Origin: Amaurobius ferox
Lineage: Eukaryota; Arthropoda; Arachnida; Araneae; Amaurobiidae
DNA length: 64,000 nt
Direction: 5' to 3'
NCBI GenBank assembly: GCA_951213105.1
Contig: OX578136.1
Location: 75,447,230-75,511,229 of the forward strand
Shown here one piece after another: positions 21,786-33,067 of this stretch. The position numbers and the translations under genes were made by a program. The notes under the pieces were generated by a model. It was given only the letters and a program-made list of their open reading frames with translations. It had not been told where the DNA came from and made no database searches. Every line of letters begins with the position of its first letter. Positions within the stretch are counted from its first letter, which is position 1.

Positions 21786-23371
21786 AACAAATCTCTTTCG
21801 AAATTTTCGATCCAAGTTGGAATATCACCATCTTGCAGTTTATCCCGTTCTTTCCGCCGATTTTGTTCCTCTGGCTCGATTAGGATCCAAATTTCCAGTG
21901 AGAATAAGGTATTATGCTAAAAATTCGGTTTATGAAATTTAAAATGTATTGAAAATAGAAATTTTGAACAAAGCCTCGAAAATCTTCGAATTATAGAAAC
22001 ATTTAATTTATAGAAGTTCAAGTTAAGGAAGTTATATTTGATTTAAGTATACACTTATGTTTAAACCATTGGTATAAAACGTTTTAAGGGTATATGTGTA
22101 ATTGCTTAAAACTAAAATTTTGAAGGAAAAATATGTATATGAAATGCATGTTTTCTATTAAACCCTTTTTTTAGACAATTACTAATTGTTCTTAGTTTTT
22201 GTTCAAAAATATGTTTCTTTTTAAATCTTCAAAATATATATAGGTCGCTTAGTGAGGAAAGCAGTATGTTCTACAGTATGAGATGTCCATTTAATAACAT
22301 ATAGAATGCGAAAAAAATAACGTTAAATTATGTTTTTAATCTCAAAATTAACTTTTCTTTCCTCCTAGAAATAAACAAACAATTAATAGTGCCTGGATTT
22401 TTTTTAGCTCTTTATAAAATAAAAAAAAATACTATATGCAAGTCGTCAGACGATAATGGATTTAAAGTCAAACAATTTTTCTCTCTTCTGAGTTTTTCTT
22501 TTTAACTTTTACAACTGAAGTGAAAGTATTTCATGATAACAATCTTTACCATATTATTTTTCTCTTTCCAAGAAAAAATAGTTAAAGTTTCGGCTTTCCT
22601 TGAAGATATGGATGCATTAAGATAAAATCAAATAATAAAAATTTTTGTAGATAATGAGTTTAAAGTTAGGATACACGCTTTTCTATCTCGTCCTAATGGT
22701 GTTAAAGATTTTCTTCAACTTTCCTAATTTAAGTAGACAAAGTAATATAAGAGGATTATTCATTTTTGTAGAATAGTAATAAAACATAAATTTGATGGCA
22801 TCAATAACTTTTTAAGACGTTAAAACTGTTTAACGTTTTCAAAGGAATATTGAGAAAATAATTACATTTCATTGAAAATATGCTAAGTTATATAGTCGAT
22901 ATATCTAACCGTTATATTAATTAAAACCAGAATTTTGTTGCATTAGTTGCCATCATAAGAGCCTTAGTTGAGGTATTCTTCTGAAATCGGAGTGTTACGA
23001 AATATGTAAACAGTTTGAATGCTCATAACACAAATTCCTGAATACGTGCTTTTTATTTTTTTTTCAGGAGGTATTTGGTGTTTTCACTAAAATTAAATTA
23101 AATGTCTATCTTAGAATTTCTGAACGTTTCTTGTTTATCAATTATATTTCAAGTTCTAATTTAAGAATATTTGTGAAAATATTAGTCGTATTTTTTAGAA
23201 ATTCCCATCTGGTGAGAATAAAAACTATTATTCCTTAACACGGGATTATTTTTTCATATTTAAAACTTTTCGTAATCAAATGGAATTTTCTTTATTGTTT
23301 GCATTGATTGTCTTGGAATTTTAGTCAATTTGATATTCTGCGCAGAAATATGTATATTCTAAGATAAAAAA
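21786..23371. other. Non-coding part of duplication copy A
   Basis: AT-rich, collinear with 44066-45320, 46528-46728 and 48970-49184. No frame, RNA or repeat of its own could be supported. Confidence 0.6.
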
Positions 23372-23657
23372 TCTGATGTGGGCAACACATGATTTTCCTT
23401 ATATAATGCAATAATGAATTTATTCATTTTACAGTAAAAAAATAATGTATAGATCCACGGTACTGTGTTTATAACGTTTAATTGTACATTTAGCGATTTT
23501 TCGGATGACAATATGTAATACTATTTCAAGTACTCAATTAATTTATACTTCACACAACTCAAAATTAGTAATTATCAATATTGAGAGCATCCTCAATAAA
23601 CGATATAGTTTATATATTAAAATATTTTCATAATTACTTCATCAATTAGGCGTCATC
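23372..23657 (+). mobile_element. H1-family end, truncated
   Basis: tctgatgtgggcaacacatg and about 285 bp of the H1 body, same site as 49185 in copy B, so it predates the duplication. It is cut off at 23657 by LINE sequence. Confidence 0.8.
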
Positions 23658-23940
23658 GACATAGGGCAGAAAAAGCTGACCGTATGCCGATGTGCTTTGA
23701 GGTAATCAAAATCATAGCCAAACACTTAAAATATTACGAACAATTACCTATTATGTATAGGTCTAAAAGAGATGTTCTTGAAATATTATGTTGGAATGCA
23801 TACGGCATATCTCATAAAGTAAACGAACTTAGGTTCTTTCTAAATGCAAACGATCTCGACACCCTTCTTATTCAGGAAACTAGAATTAAAGAAAATAAAT
23901 ATCTAGATATTGCAAACAACAATTATTATCAAATAAAGTC
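23658..23940 (+). pseudogene. Jockey-like LINE endonuclease fragment
   Basis: Same DNA as 2018-2700 but without the SINE. The longest frame starts at 23684 and shows the endonuclease start ILCWNAYGISHKVNELR and LLIQETRIKENK. About 90 residues survive, out of a usual ORF2 of about 900. It is joined to an H2 end at 23941. Nothing suggests activity. Confidence 0.75.
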
Positions 23941-24016
23941 ATTTTTATGACAGTTACGGACAGACAGACAGAATGAACAAAGTCATAAACACTTTTCAAC
24001 TATGTTGTAAAGTGTT
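23941..24016 (+). mobile_element. H2-family hairpin end fragment
   Basis: GACAGACAGACA array and the terminal hairpin aacacttttcaactatgttgtaaagtgtt; the rest of H2 is missing. Confidence 0.75.
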
Positions 24017-24499
24017 AAAAATGCGAAAATGTAAATAAACATCATATCCGTAAAGAAATATAGTGGAAATTCATTCATTTAGAGAATTTGAAAACACATA
24101 GGTATTGAAAATTTTCTGGACAATTATCGATAATCGTATCGCTTTTTCGGGAAATTATTAAAAATTGCAACGATTAATCGGAATCGTTCATCTTTAAAAA
24201 ATTTCCGGATTCTAGATTTCGATTTTTAGGCGTCCAGATTTACGGCTTTCCACTGTATTCAATATATTATGCACGTAGAATAAAAAGAAAAACGATTCAG
24301 AAAAATTCGAAAGTTAATTATTTAGTTTTAATATCATGGCATATTCTTTAATTTTTTCTACAAAATCTCTTATGTATTGCACTTACACTTATGTATCGCA
24401 AATCCCATCATAATCGAACACCAAAGATATATAACCAGTAAGCACGCATATACAGTATGCAATGTGTTTTTTCTCTCTGTGTAACTACTGGAAATATTT
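24017..24499. other. Unique AT-rich DNA
   Basis: No feature can be supported. Confidence 0.45.
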
Positions 24500-26616
24500 G
24501 ACGTTAAGTAATTTAACACCTATCCACTGTTTCATAATAATAGATTAATTTTTCTGGCTTTTAAAGCCAAGTATTCGGTTTTTATTGCAGAATCTGAAGT
24601 AATATCAAAGTATATTTTTAAGTTATCCAGTAGATCGACTTTTTTGGGCGTTGCATATTTTGGTATAATAATTTCAATAGATGAAAAACATTTTGTCATT
24701 TTCATCAAATCGGATTTGTAATTGTGAACTTAGTTCATCCAAACATGGTAAAAATATCGCACGTCTGTAGTACTGTTCTGGTGTATCAAATATGGATGAT
24801 TATCTCGAGCCTCAAGCAACAAGAGAGAGCAACCGCGAATGAAAATTTTTACTCATTATAACAGATGCTGCTTTAAATGTTTCAGTGAAATAACTGTCAA
24901 AGGATTTGTTTCTTATATCTTGCAGTTTTTGCGTAACACTTTTTGCATAATTTAAAGCCGACGATAGATCGTGAGATGGATTTTGAAGATAAAGTGACAA
25001 AGGCAAAGTAAAACTAAGAAGCTTTTCGCATACCAAAAGAGAAACTAAAAATGAGCCTTTTTCAATTGCTGAAAGTAAGAGTTTTGCAGCAGTTGAAACA
25101 CTTTTATTTGATTCGGTTATTTCTTGTAAACTAGGAACAATTGCGTCGAATAATTCGACGAAAGCAGTAATCGCTTCTTGTCTTTCCACAAATCGTGTTT
25201 CACATAATTTACCTTTTCTACTGTCTGGAAGAAAATAGTTAATGTTATTTTTTAAAATATTGCCTGCATAAGTATTATTTCGAGATAAATTGCATATTTC
25301 GCTGATAGTACCATTGCAATTTCTAATAAATGGAATTGATAGAGATAACGGCAAAGCAAGATTCAAACGATGATTGGCACAATGAACGTACACAGCTTTA
25401 GGATAAATTTCTTTTAAATTTGCCTGAACGCCATTCATTTTTCCTCTCATATTGGCCGTTCCATCATAACCTTGCCCGACAAGTTTGTTCATGTCAAGTC
25501 CTAGATGTTGGCACTGATTTAAAACAGTGTTGGGCAGTCCTTTTGCAGATAAATCGAACACTGGAACGAAGGTCAAAAAATGATCGCATAATATATTATT
25601 TACGTTCACATACCTAACACACAATGAAAATTGTTCAACACCAGAGATAATTAAGGTTTCGTTAGCTAAACTACCCTGAATTGTCGACTTCGTCGACAAT
25701 GCTTTTCTGAATGATATTTTCACAAATTTCAAGTATTTCGTTTTGAATAATAGGACTAACGTAGGATGCATTTTTTTTTTTAAATTTAATATATGTTGTT
25801 TTAATGTTTCATCTCCCAAATTTGCGCTGAAGCGTAACAGAGTGCGAAAATTTCCATCATTATTTTCCGGTCTTCCTAAAATTAGAGGACCACGGATCTT
25901 CATCCCCACGAATTGCAATTTTTTGTTGTCCACAAAAAATTAGCGACTGAATTATTGGCATTGCAGCAGCTCTATTTTTTTCACTTTCTTTTTTGCGATT
26001 ACTATCAATTATTTTCGCAATATGTATTTTCTCTCTTGCCATACTTGAAAAATTATTAGCTACAATTTCACATTTTTTGTGATAAGATGCACTTTGATGC
26101 TCATTAAACTATTGAATCGCATCTTTCCATTTTATGAAAGGATTAGTAACAAGAGAGCCAATATTTTGATGTGATCCTTTCTCAACAGCTTCTCCACAAA
26201 AAAATACACAATATTTACAAAATGATCATCATAAATTTTGGAATATGCCAGCCATCTTCATTTTTTTAACCAATGATGCTGAAATCTTAAACTATTTTTA
26301 CTAATTTCACGCACAGGGAATATGTGACTTTCAGTAGGAACGAATATGTTGTTTAAGAACTACATTCTTAATTCTTGTGTATCGCAATTCGATGAAAAAT
26401 TTCATTTGCTATGTCTCCGATATCCTTAACGGTTTGCGAACAGTCAAAATTGTTAGCTGGTGATGTGCTGCCAGCTTCATTTGAAGGATCTGAAGTGACG
26501 AATTTCTTCAACGACAGGAATTTCCTTTCTTTTACTGCTGCTAGAACAGGGCGTATCGTCCTGACACGATGTTCCACATATCGGCTTGAAAAACTATCAA
26601 TTCGGGTTCGTTTCAT
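24500..26616 (-). pseudogene. hAT transposase relic (ZMYM1/P52rIPK type)
   Basis: A decayed transposase in several frames. The N-terminus starts at a true ATG (26616) with MKRTRIDSF and continues to about 26368. A TTF-type zinc-finger region in shifted frames follows (about 26340-26040, with FVEKL and HQSASYHKK-like phrases), then the best-preserved core at 24812-25933. Past 24812 a further frame shows YYRRAIFLPCLDEL, a phrase found before the dimerisation region of this family, then decays. Stops and shifts break it at least four times. No terminal inverted repeats could be paired around it, although a MITE with the expected hAT ends lies at 31418-31655. Confidence 0.75.
24812..25933 (-). 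pseudogene. hAT transposase core segment
   Basis: A 373-codon open stretch opening without an ATG, so it is an internal piece. Recognisable motifs: GVEQFSLCVRYV (about 98-109), GQGYDGTANMRG (153-164, containing the second catalytic Asp), HCANHRLNLAL (184-194) and ETRFVERQEA. The first catalytic position, normally Asp in a 'DET' motif, reads ANET (Asn 91), so the enzyme would be inactive even if the frame were whole. The C-terminal catalytic Glu region is outside this frame. Confidence 0.8.
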
Positions 26617-27169
26617 GATTAATTATGTAACTAATATTGGACTTATATAATTAATGTTGCACTTATCAAATGCGAATATATAAACTTATTGCATTTACAC
26701 TAATGTCGAATACTAAATTGATACTGGATTACAATTGAACGAGAAAACACGAGAGCACAGTAATTGATGCAATTTTCAAGTAATATTACAAACCGCGATT
26801 CAAATCCGATGCTTGCCATCTAGTGGTCAATTTTTGAAACAGTTTGGCAAGGAAATAGTGTTAGGAATTGCTCATTTTTTTAATTTAACGTATCGAAAAT
26901 ACAGTCATGAGTGATTCAAATATAATTTGGTGTGTCTCTAGAACTTATTATTGTATGCCACAGCACAGTCAAAGGCCACACTGCAAAAATGCACAGGTAT
27001 AATGAAAAAAATATTAAAAAAATTATGATTACGCAAGTAAAACTAGGGAAAGATTGAATAATTTTTCTTTGAGAAGAACGCATGTCAGAAACACTAAAAA
27101 ATATAGGCAATGCATATGCTGCAAATTTCATTTTGGTGTCCGGACGCCCTCTATGAATACGCCCTTGAC
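26617..27169. other. Unique DNA upstream of the hAT relic
   Basis: Probably includes the untranslated 5' part and end of the hAT element, but no terminal repeat could be confirmed. No other feature is seen. Confidence 0.4.
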
Positions 27170-27598
27170 TCTCCAATTGGTGAATGCTAATCCACAGTTT
27201 TACTAATAATTACAAAATTTAATTTAAAAATGCTTATTGCTATACACATATTTTATACTAAAAATAATATCATTTTAAGATTAAATCACATCTTAACTAC
27301 ACAAGTCAGTAAAGAATTAATTGATTTCGTCCATGAGAAAATGTCTATACAATTGTGAAACATTCAAATAAAAGATAGTAGAAAAGAAAAATGAGATTTT
27401 AATGATATCGAGAAAATAAATATTTTAAACTGATCATTACAATTCATATTGATGTTTGCAGACAATTTCTAAATATAACAGAATAAGCAATTTCGTCAAA
27501 AGTAAAATACGATTACATTCCATAGTAAGAAATAAAATAAGAAACACACACAGAGTAAAGCTATGCCCCCAAACAGTACATTGTCGTCAAAATTGGGC
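27170..27598. repeat. 3' flank of zinc-finger gene B, shared with gene A
   Basis: Collinear with about 3467-3912, except that the first 51 bp are inverted in A. A 124-codon plus frame in the A flank has stops here, so it is not coding. Confidence 0.75.
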
Positions 27599-28501
27599 TC
27601 ATTCATCAGCTGGCAAGTCTTCGGCTTCTGTTTCTGGATCATTAATGCAAGGGGGATGTTTTGATGTAACTTTTTCCAATAAAGAGGCATTTACTTTCTT
27701 AGCATGTGCTGCACTAGAAATATGTATTTGATATGGTATAGGTCCTGTAAATTTCTTGTCACAAATTTCACACGACCATTGTTTAATTACTTGTAGAGTA
27801 TTAGATTTCAGGGGTAACTCGGCCAGATTCATCAAAGAAAATTGGCTAAATGAATAAATCTTTAATTTATTAGTATGTGATGAACTCGAAAGATGCGAAT
27901 CATATGGTATGAGTCCAGAAAATCTTTTATTGCAAATCTCACAAGACATCTCCTTATTTCTTTCGGTAGTATCATTTTCCGTTTTTAATTCTGGGTGAAT
28001 TGTTACATCACCTTTGGCAGCTCTGAGCTTCAGCTTTAGGTTAATGACCTTGACGTTTTTTCTGTGCACTTTACTAGTCATATGTTGGTCATAAGGAATC
28101 GGTCCGGAACATGCTTTATCGCATATCCTACATGTAAACATTTCCTGTTGAACTTCTGGATTTTCTGCACGAATGGCTCTAACACGAATCTTCTTTTTGT
28201 GACTAGTACTGAAAATATGAGACAGGTGACACTGTGGTCCATTAAACCGTTTATCACAAATTTTACATTCAGCATATATCTTCATTGAAGATTGACCGGA
28301 ACTGTTTGAAGCAGTCCCAACCTTCATTTGACCATGTGGTAAATTTTCTACATGAGGACTATTTTGTTCACTATCTTCATTTCCATAACTTGACTTCACT
28401 CTCTTAGCAACTTGATCGGTTTTAGACTCAGTACCTGATAGTCTGCGCTTAAGCGAGATGGATCCTTCACTTCCAGTTTCTGAATTTTTATCTGCAGTCA
28501 T
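27599..28501 (-). CDS. Zinc-finger protein B, four U1/JAZ-like C2H2 fingers
   Basis: Intronless 300-codon frame starting at ATG 28501 (MTADKNSETGSEG); an in-frame TGA lies just upstream, as in gene A. Four C-x2-C-x12-H-x5-H fingers: CKICDKRFNG, CRICDKACSG, CEICNKRFSG and CEICDKKFTG. NLS-like LKRR and KRVK lie in the N-terminal 40 residues. The C-terminus is intact to DLPADE, about 20 residues beyond gene A. The second finger has Cys in place of the usual Phe (KACSG), which may weaken folding. It holds one two-finger module against three in gene A. Both paralogs have kept open frames despite many substitutions. Function unknown; nucleic-acid binding is inferred from the family. Confidence 0.75.
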   Translation of the reverse strand: MTADKNSETGSEGSISLKRRLSGTESKTDQVAKRVKSSYGNEDSEQNSPHVENLPHGQMKVGTASNSSGQSSMKIYAECKICDKRFNGPQCHLSHIFSTSHKKKIRVRAIRAENPEVQQEMFTCRICDKACSGPIPYDQHMTSKVHRKNVKVINLKLKLRAAKGDVTIHPELKTENDTTERNKEMSCEICNKRFSGLIPYDSHLSSSSHTNKLKIYSFSQFSLMNLAELPLKSNTLQVIKQWSCEICDKKFTGPIPYQIHISSAAHAKKVNASLLEKVTSKHPPCINDPETEAEDLPADE

Positions 28502-28853
28502 ATTTTCTTGAATAGTAACGCTTTTCAATGCGTTTCACACTTGAGCGTCATTGTATTCGATAATTTAATAAAAGTTAAATAAAATGAGATGTGTATTAGA
28601 TGATCAATAATTTTGAAATGAGAATTGATAGCAATTAGAACTGATCGATCTAATCTCGAGCGGACTAGAGTTGAGTTGTTGAAAACCAGAATTGAAAATA
28701 GAGAATTTGGGATTTAACTGACTTATAGGTGACGCTGATGCTGGACATCAAATAAAGACCGCGTGCAAAGTTAGCATGAAAGCGTGAATAGATTGTTGCA
28801 GTTTTCAATTAATTTTGATCCTGATTATAGAAGCTAATTTCCGATTATTTTTT
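28502..28853. repeat. 5' flank of zinc-finger gene B
   Basis: Matches 5449-5810 upstream of gene A and continues, after the H1 insertions, at 30676. No promoter motif is assignable. Confidence 0.7.
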
Positions 28854-29041
28854 ACTTTCCTTATATACAATAATGTATAAGGAAAGTATTGTGACGGGTC
28901 GAAAATTAGAATTCGAGTTTTCGACGGAAGAGCACGTTTCAAGCATCCCTGATCACGAATCGAACATTTTTGAGGTGATGTCTGTGTGTGTGTGAAAGTA
29001 TGTGTGTGTGTGTGTGAAAGTATGTGTGTGTGTGTGTGAAA

Positions 29042-29098
<57 letters not shown>

Positions 29099-29793
29099 AG
29101 TGAGCCTGTGGAGACAACTGGCGAACGAATGGACTGATTCGACAGAAATTTGGTACATAAATCACAATCCGTAAACACTGGAAGCCTATTGTTTTTAAAC
29201 GCAATCGGATGTTCAAAACCCACCCTAAATTTTCGAGTGGAATTTTGAAAAAATCATCAAAAGGTCAGAACCTCTATTAAAGTTACGCAAATAGACATTT
29301 CTTTTGTAATTTTTCATTAGAAAACGATTGACATAAATTTTAGAAAGCTAGTCTGAACCGTTCTCGAGATATTGCACATTAAAAAAATATCAAAAAATCA
29401 TATAAAATAAAAAAAATATTACCTATTGAGAAACATGTCCATTTTTCATATGTAATATCATGCGATAAATTGGGTGACATCATTCTCGTGGATCTAGCTC
29501 GTTCCATTCATGAAAAAATGTATTTTGAATAATACTTTTGTATTTGAACGTCAGTAGTCATTTATTTGCTGTAAGAATAACTTATTTCTCCGTAAATAAC
29601 GCTTGGCGAGATTTTGGCGAATAATTTGGTGAAATGCCGCCAACTTGCCGACTTTTTAATATGTTGCTAAATTAACGAAAAACTCGCTAAATTGATAAAA
29701 ATGACGCGAAATCAATGAAAATGACGACTGACTGACGAAAATTCAATATCTTGGAACGAATTTAAGTATCTACTATAAGAATAACCTATTTTT
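28854..29793 (-). mobile_element. H1-family element lacking one end, tandem to the next
   Basis: Begins with the hairpin actttccttatatac...gtataaggaaagt, then a large TG array. It is cut at 'ataacctattttt', about 100 bp short of the catcaga end, exactly where the next hairpin starts. Confidence 0.78.
28982..29098. repeat. (TG)n microsatellite with TGTGTGTGAAAGTA higher-order units
   Basis: Three units of TG tract plus AAAGTA followed by about 50 bp of pure TG. It lies at the position where every H1 copy has a TG or GTCT array. Confidence 0.9.
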
Positions 29794-30675
29794 ACTTTCC
29801 TTATATACATAATGTATAAGGAAAGTATTGTGAAGGGGTCGAAAATTCGAATTCGAGTTTTTGACGGAAGAACACGTTTCAAGCATCCCTGAGCATGAAT
29901 CAAACATTTTGGAGGTGATGTCTGTGTGTGTTGTGTGTGTGTGTCAGTGAGTCTGTGGAGACGATATCTCACGAACGGAGCAATTCGAATGACATTTGGT
30001 ACAAGTGAACACTGGAAGCCTATTATTTTTATTCGTAATCGGATGTTCAGAACCCCTCTAAATTTTCGAGGGAAATTTTGAAAAAATCATCAAAAAATCA
30101 AAACCTTTACTAAAGTTACGCAAATAGACATTTCTTATGTAATTTTTTCTTAGAAAACGATTGACATAAACTTTAGAAAGCTAGCATGAACCGTTCTCGA
30201 GATATTGCACATTTTAAAAATAAATTTATCAAAAAATCTCATAAATTAAAATAAAATATTAACTGTTGAGAAACATGTTCATTTTTCATATGTAATATCA
30301 TACGATAAATTTGGTGACATCATTTTCGTGGATCTAGCTCGTTCCATTGATGAGAAAAATACTTTGTGTAATACTTTTGTATTTGAACGCCAATAGTCAT
30401 TTATCTGCTATAAGAATAACTTATTTCTCCATCCATAACGCTTGGCGAGATTTTGACGACGAATTTGGTGGAATGTCGCCAAGTTGGCAACTTTTTAAAT
30501 GTTGCCAAATTAACGAAAATCTCTCCAAATGGATAAAAATGACGAGTAATTGTCGAAAATTCAATATCTTTGAAAGAATATAAGTATCTACTATAAGAAA
30601 AACCTATATTTTTTACTGTAAAAGTAGTAAATTCATTGCATTATATAAGGAAAGTCATGTGCTGCCCACATCAGA
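29794..30675 (-). mobile_element. H1-family element, complete
   Basis: Hairpin at the plus-strand left end, short TG array (29922-29943), body, and the terminus ataaggaaagtcatgtgctg..catcaga at 30675. A T-run and then the duplicated flank agtgtaattttcttaatta follow; the uninterrupted flank is at about 5805-5830. Confidence 0.82.
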
Positions 30676-31263
30676 TTTTTTTAGTGTAATTTTCTTAATT
30701 ATCAATATCTCTCCAAACGGTTGGACGTAGTATTTTGCCAATTGTGAGCTGCATTCGCCATTTTTTCCATTGATTATTCACATTGATTATTCACATGTTA
30801 GACAACAAATAAAAACCGTGTGCAAACTTAGCATAAGCGCATTAATTGATTATTACCGTAATGATTTTTCATCCTGAATAGAGTAGCTAATATCCAATTA
30901 TTTTTTTATATTAGTGTCAGAAAACCGGAGTACTCTAAAATATGCAAATTGGCTGACTGTATGAAAGCAGCGAGTTATGCATACCAAATATAATACAATC
31001 ACAATTGCTTAAGAATGCGAATATAAACTCATGTATGTACATATAAAATTAAGAAAAACTGTAAAACTCACATAAATTAATCAACTCATAATGTCAGTTC
31101 AAGGATTTTTAAAATTCATGTTGACCATATTTATTCATTACTCATAGAAATATGAAATTTTGTATGTTGTTCTATTTTGTGGTATATTTTAGTTTCATTT
31201 TGAACCTTATCTGGCTAGCCCTTTCTGATGCTCCATGTGGATGTACTAGTTTTGGGGAGTAAC
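30676..31263. repeat. Distal 5' flank of zinc-finger gene B
   Basis: Collinear with 5812-6026 and 7607-7945 in copy A and preserves the empty site for the A-specific H1 pair. No gene is seen. Confidence 0.75.
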
Positions 31264-31345
31264 TCGAGTACCGTCGAAACTCGTGGAAAACTCTAATTCG
31301 AATTTTCGACCCCATCATAATACTTTCCTTATAAATTATACGTAT
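31264..31345 (+). mobile_element. H1-family hairpin-end remnant
   Basis: aactctaattcgaattttcg..tactttccttata, the minus-type hairpin end with a broken stem. Confidence 0.55.
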
Positions 31346-31417
31346 ATAAATTAAACAATACATCGCAAGAGTAAAACTATGCAAGAGCAAAAACTACGAG
31401 AATCACAATTGACCATT

Positions 31418-31655
31418 CAGTGGCGGCTCGTTAGGTGACGGAGGTGAAGCAATATACTTCAAAGTTATCGGTTGAATAGATAATTATTATTATTATTTGG
31501 CGAATTTTCAGACTCGTTTGGCTAATTTTAGATAATATTTGATAACAGTTGTCCCAGTTGCGCGATGTGTGTATATGATGTTCGTTATCGAGAAGAAGGG
31601 AGACTTCCGCCACTGAATCTACTTCACCCATCCCCGAAAACACGAGTCGCCACTG
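31418..31655. mobile_element. hAT-type MITE
   Basis: 238 bp with inverted ends cagtggcggctcgttaggtg and cagtggcgactcgtgttttc (complement of the right end). The CAGTGGCG start is typical of hAT elements. Matching 8-bp target duplications could not be made out. The short frame across it is not coding. Confidence 0.7.
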
Positions 31656-31799
31656 CCGTATATTCAATACACCACTCATGAGGGCGCGAAACTCGCTGAC
31701 CGTCTCACCCTATCCCAAAATATCCTCTTCCCTAAACAAAATGAGTCTGGTACATATCTCCCGCACGTTTCGACCTCGAGTTGGGTGCGAAGACTGCTA
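31656..31799. other. Unique spacer
   Basis: Nothing recognisable. Confidence 0.4.
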
Positions 31800-32546
31800 G
31801 ATTTGTTCAAAAAAATCAAAGATATGCGTCGGATAAAAATTTATAATTAATCAACGGATGAGTTTGAGATTATTTTTTTTCTGGAGTGGTCTGCGATATT
31901 TTAAGCAGCTGTTGAAAAAGATGAATATTGGATGGCTTGTAAAGTTTATTGTAAAGAAGAAAATAATATATGTATGTTTGTATGTATATATGCATGTATG
32001 TATGATCCAACATCACGGGAGTACAACTGAACCGAATTTGATGAAATTTGGCGGGTAGTTTTGAAATAGTCCCACTTAAAATTCAGTCTTTGTTTCTAGT
32101 TTCTAACGGCAGGAGTTGTCGCGATATTAATGAAAAACAAAACATTCGCTTATCTCATCATCACGAGAGAACAGCTGCACCGAATTTAATGAAATATTGT
32201 GTGTAGATTTGAAATTGCCCCGCATAAATTTAGTCCAAGTTTCGAGTTTCTATGACCAGAGGTTGTCGAGATATTAATGGAAACCGAAACCTTTTAATAG
32301 GAGTTCTACTCTCTAACTCCATGATTCCAAACGGAAAAGGTTGGAAATCGTTGGTTTAAAACGTGAAAGTCATTTAAATCTCTGGGTTTTGTGGGAGTTT
32401 ATTGAACGTATTAGTCACCTTTGAAAATCGCAGGTTTGAAATATGAATTTAAATGGAAACTGTATCACCGTGGTTTATTTTCACAGGCTTACTCAATAAA
32501 TTTTATTAATTTGAATAATAAATAAATAAATACAAAAATATCTATC

Positions 32547-32600
32547 CATATATATATATATATATATATATCCATATATATATCTATATATTTATATATC

Positions 32601-32650
<50 letters not shown>
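32547..32650. repeat. (TA)n microsatellite, interrupted
   Basis: Two TA tracts separated by 'tctatatatttatatatctatgtg'-type interruptions. Confidence 0.9.
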
Positions 32651-32657
<7 letters not shown>

Positions 32658-33010
32658 TAAAGGATTATAATCGAAAATAATGCATAAACTACTGTATGTA
32701 CAAAAAAAACCCATCTCTAGCATATCTTGTTACAAATGAGTAACTATAGGCCAAGACTAAGGATAAAGAGAGAAGGTAACATATCACTACAATGGAAAGG
32801 GGGATGAGAAGAATATTAGGATTCAAAAATCACAATTAAAAGTATATAAAAATAAATAAAAATAAAACTCGGCAAAAATGAGAATAGGCAATAACAATCA
32901 GCTTAAGATAAGAGATTAAGAATAGATAACAATCAATTGAAACCCCACAAAAAATGGCGGTTAGTTCGAAATTGCATTCTCATCAGGACAGCCATACAAT
33001 TCGAATTAAA

Positions 33011-33016
<6 letters not shown>

Positions 33017-33061
<45 letters not shown>
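33017..33061. repeat. (TA)n microsatellite
   Basis: About 22 perfect TA repeats inside the Helitron remnant. Confidence 0.95.

Positions 33062-33067
<6 letters not shown>

Larger units (their letters stand above)
18065..23657. repeat. Large segmental duplication, copy A
   Basis: Collinear with 33480-49480 (copy B) at roughly 85-90 percent identity by eye once insertions are removed. Shared landmarks include taaaggcgtgagcagtcgc (18132/33505), the 'gcagatatatgaaaattag' minisatellite, a SINE (21499/43791), 'aagtcgtcagacgataatgg' (22440/44830) and an H1 end (23372/49185). No credible host gene was found in it; an 81-codon frame is broken in this copy. Confidence 0.88.
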
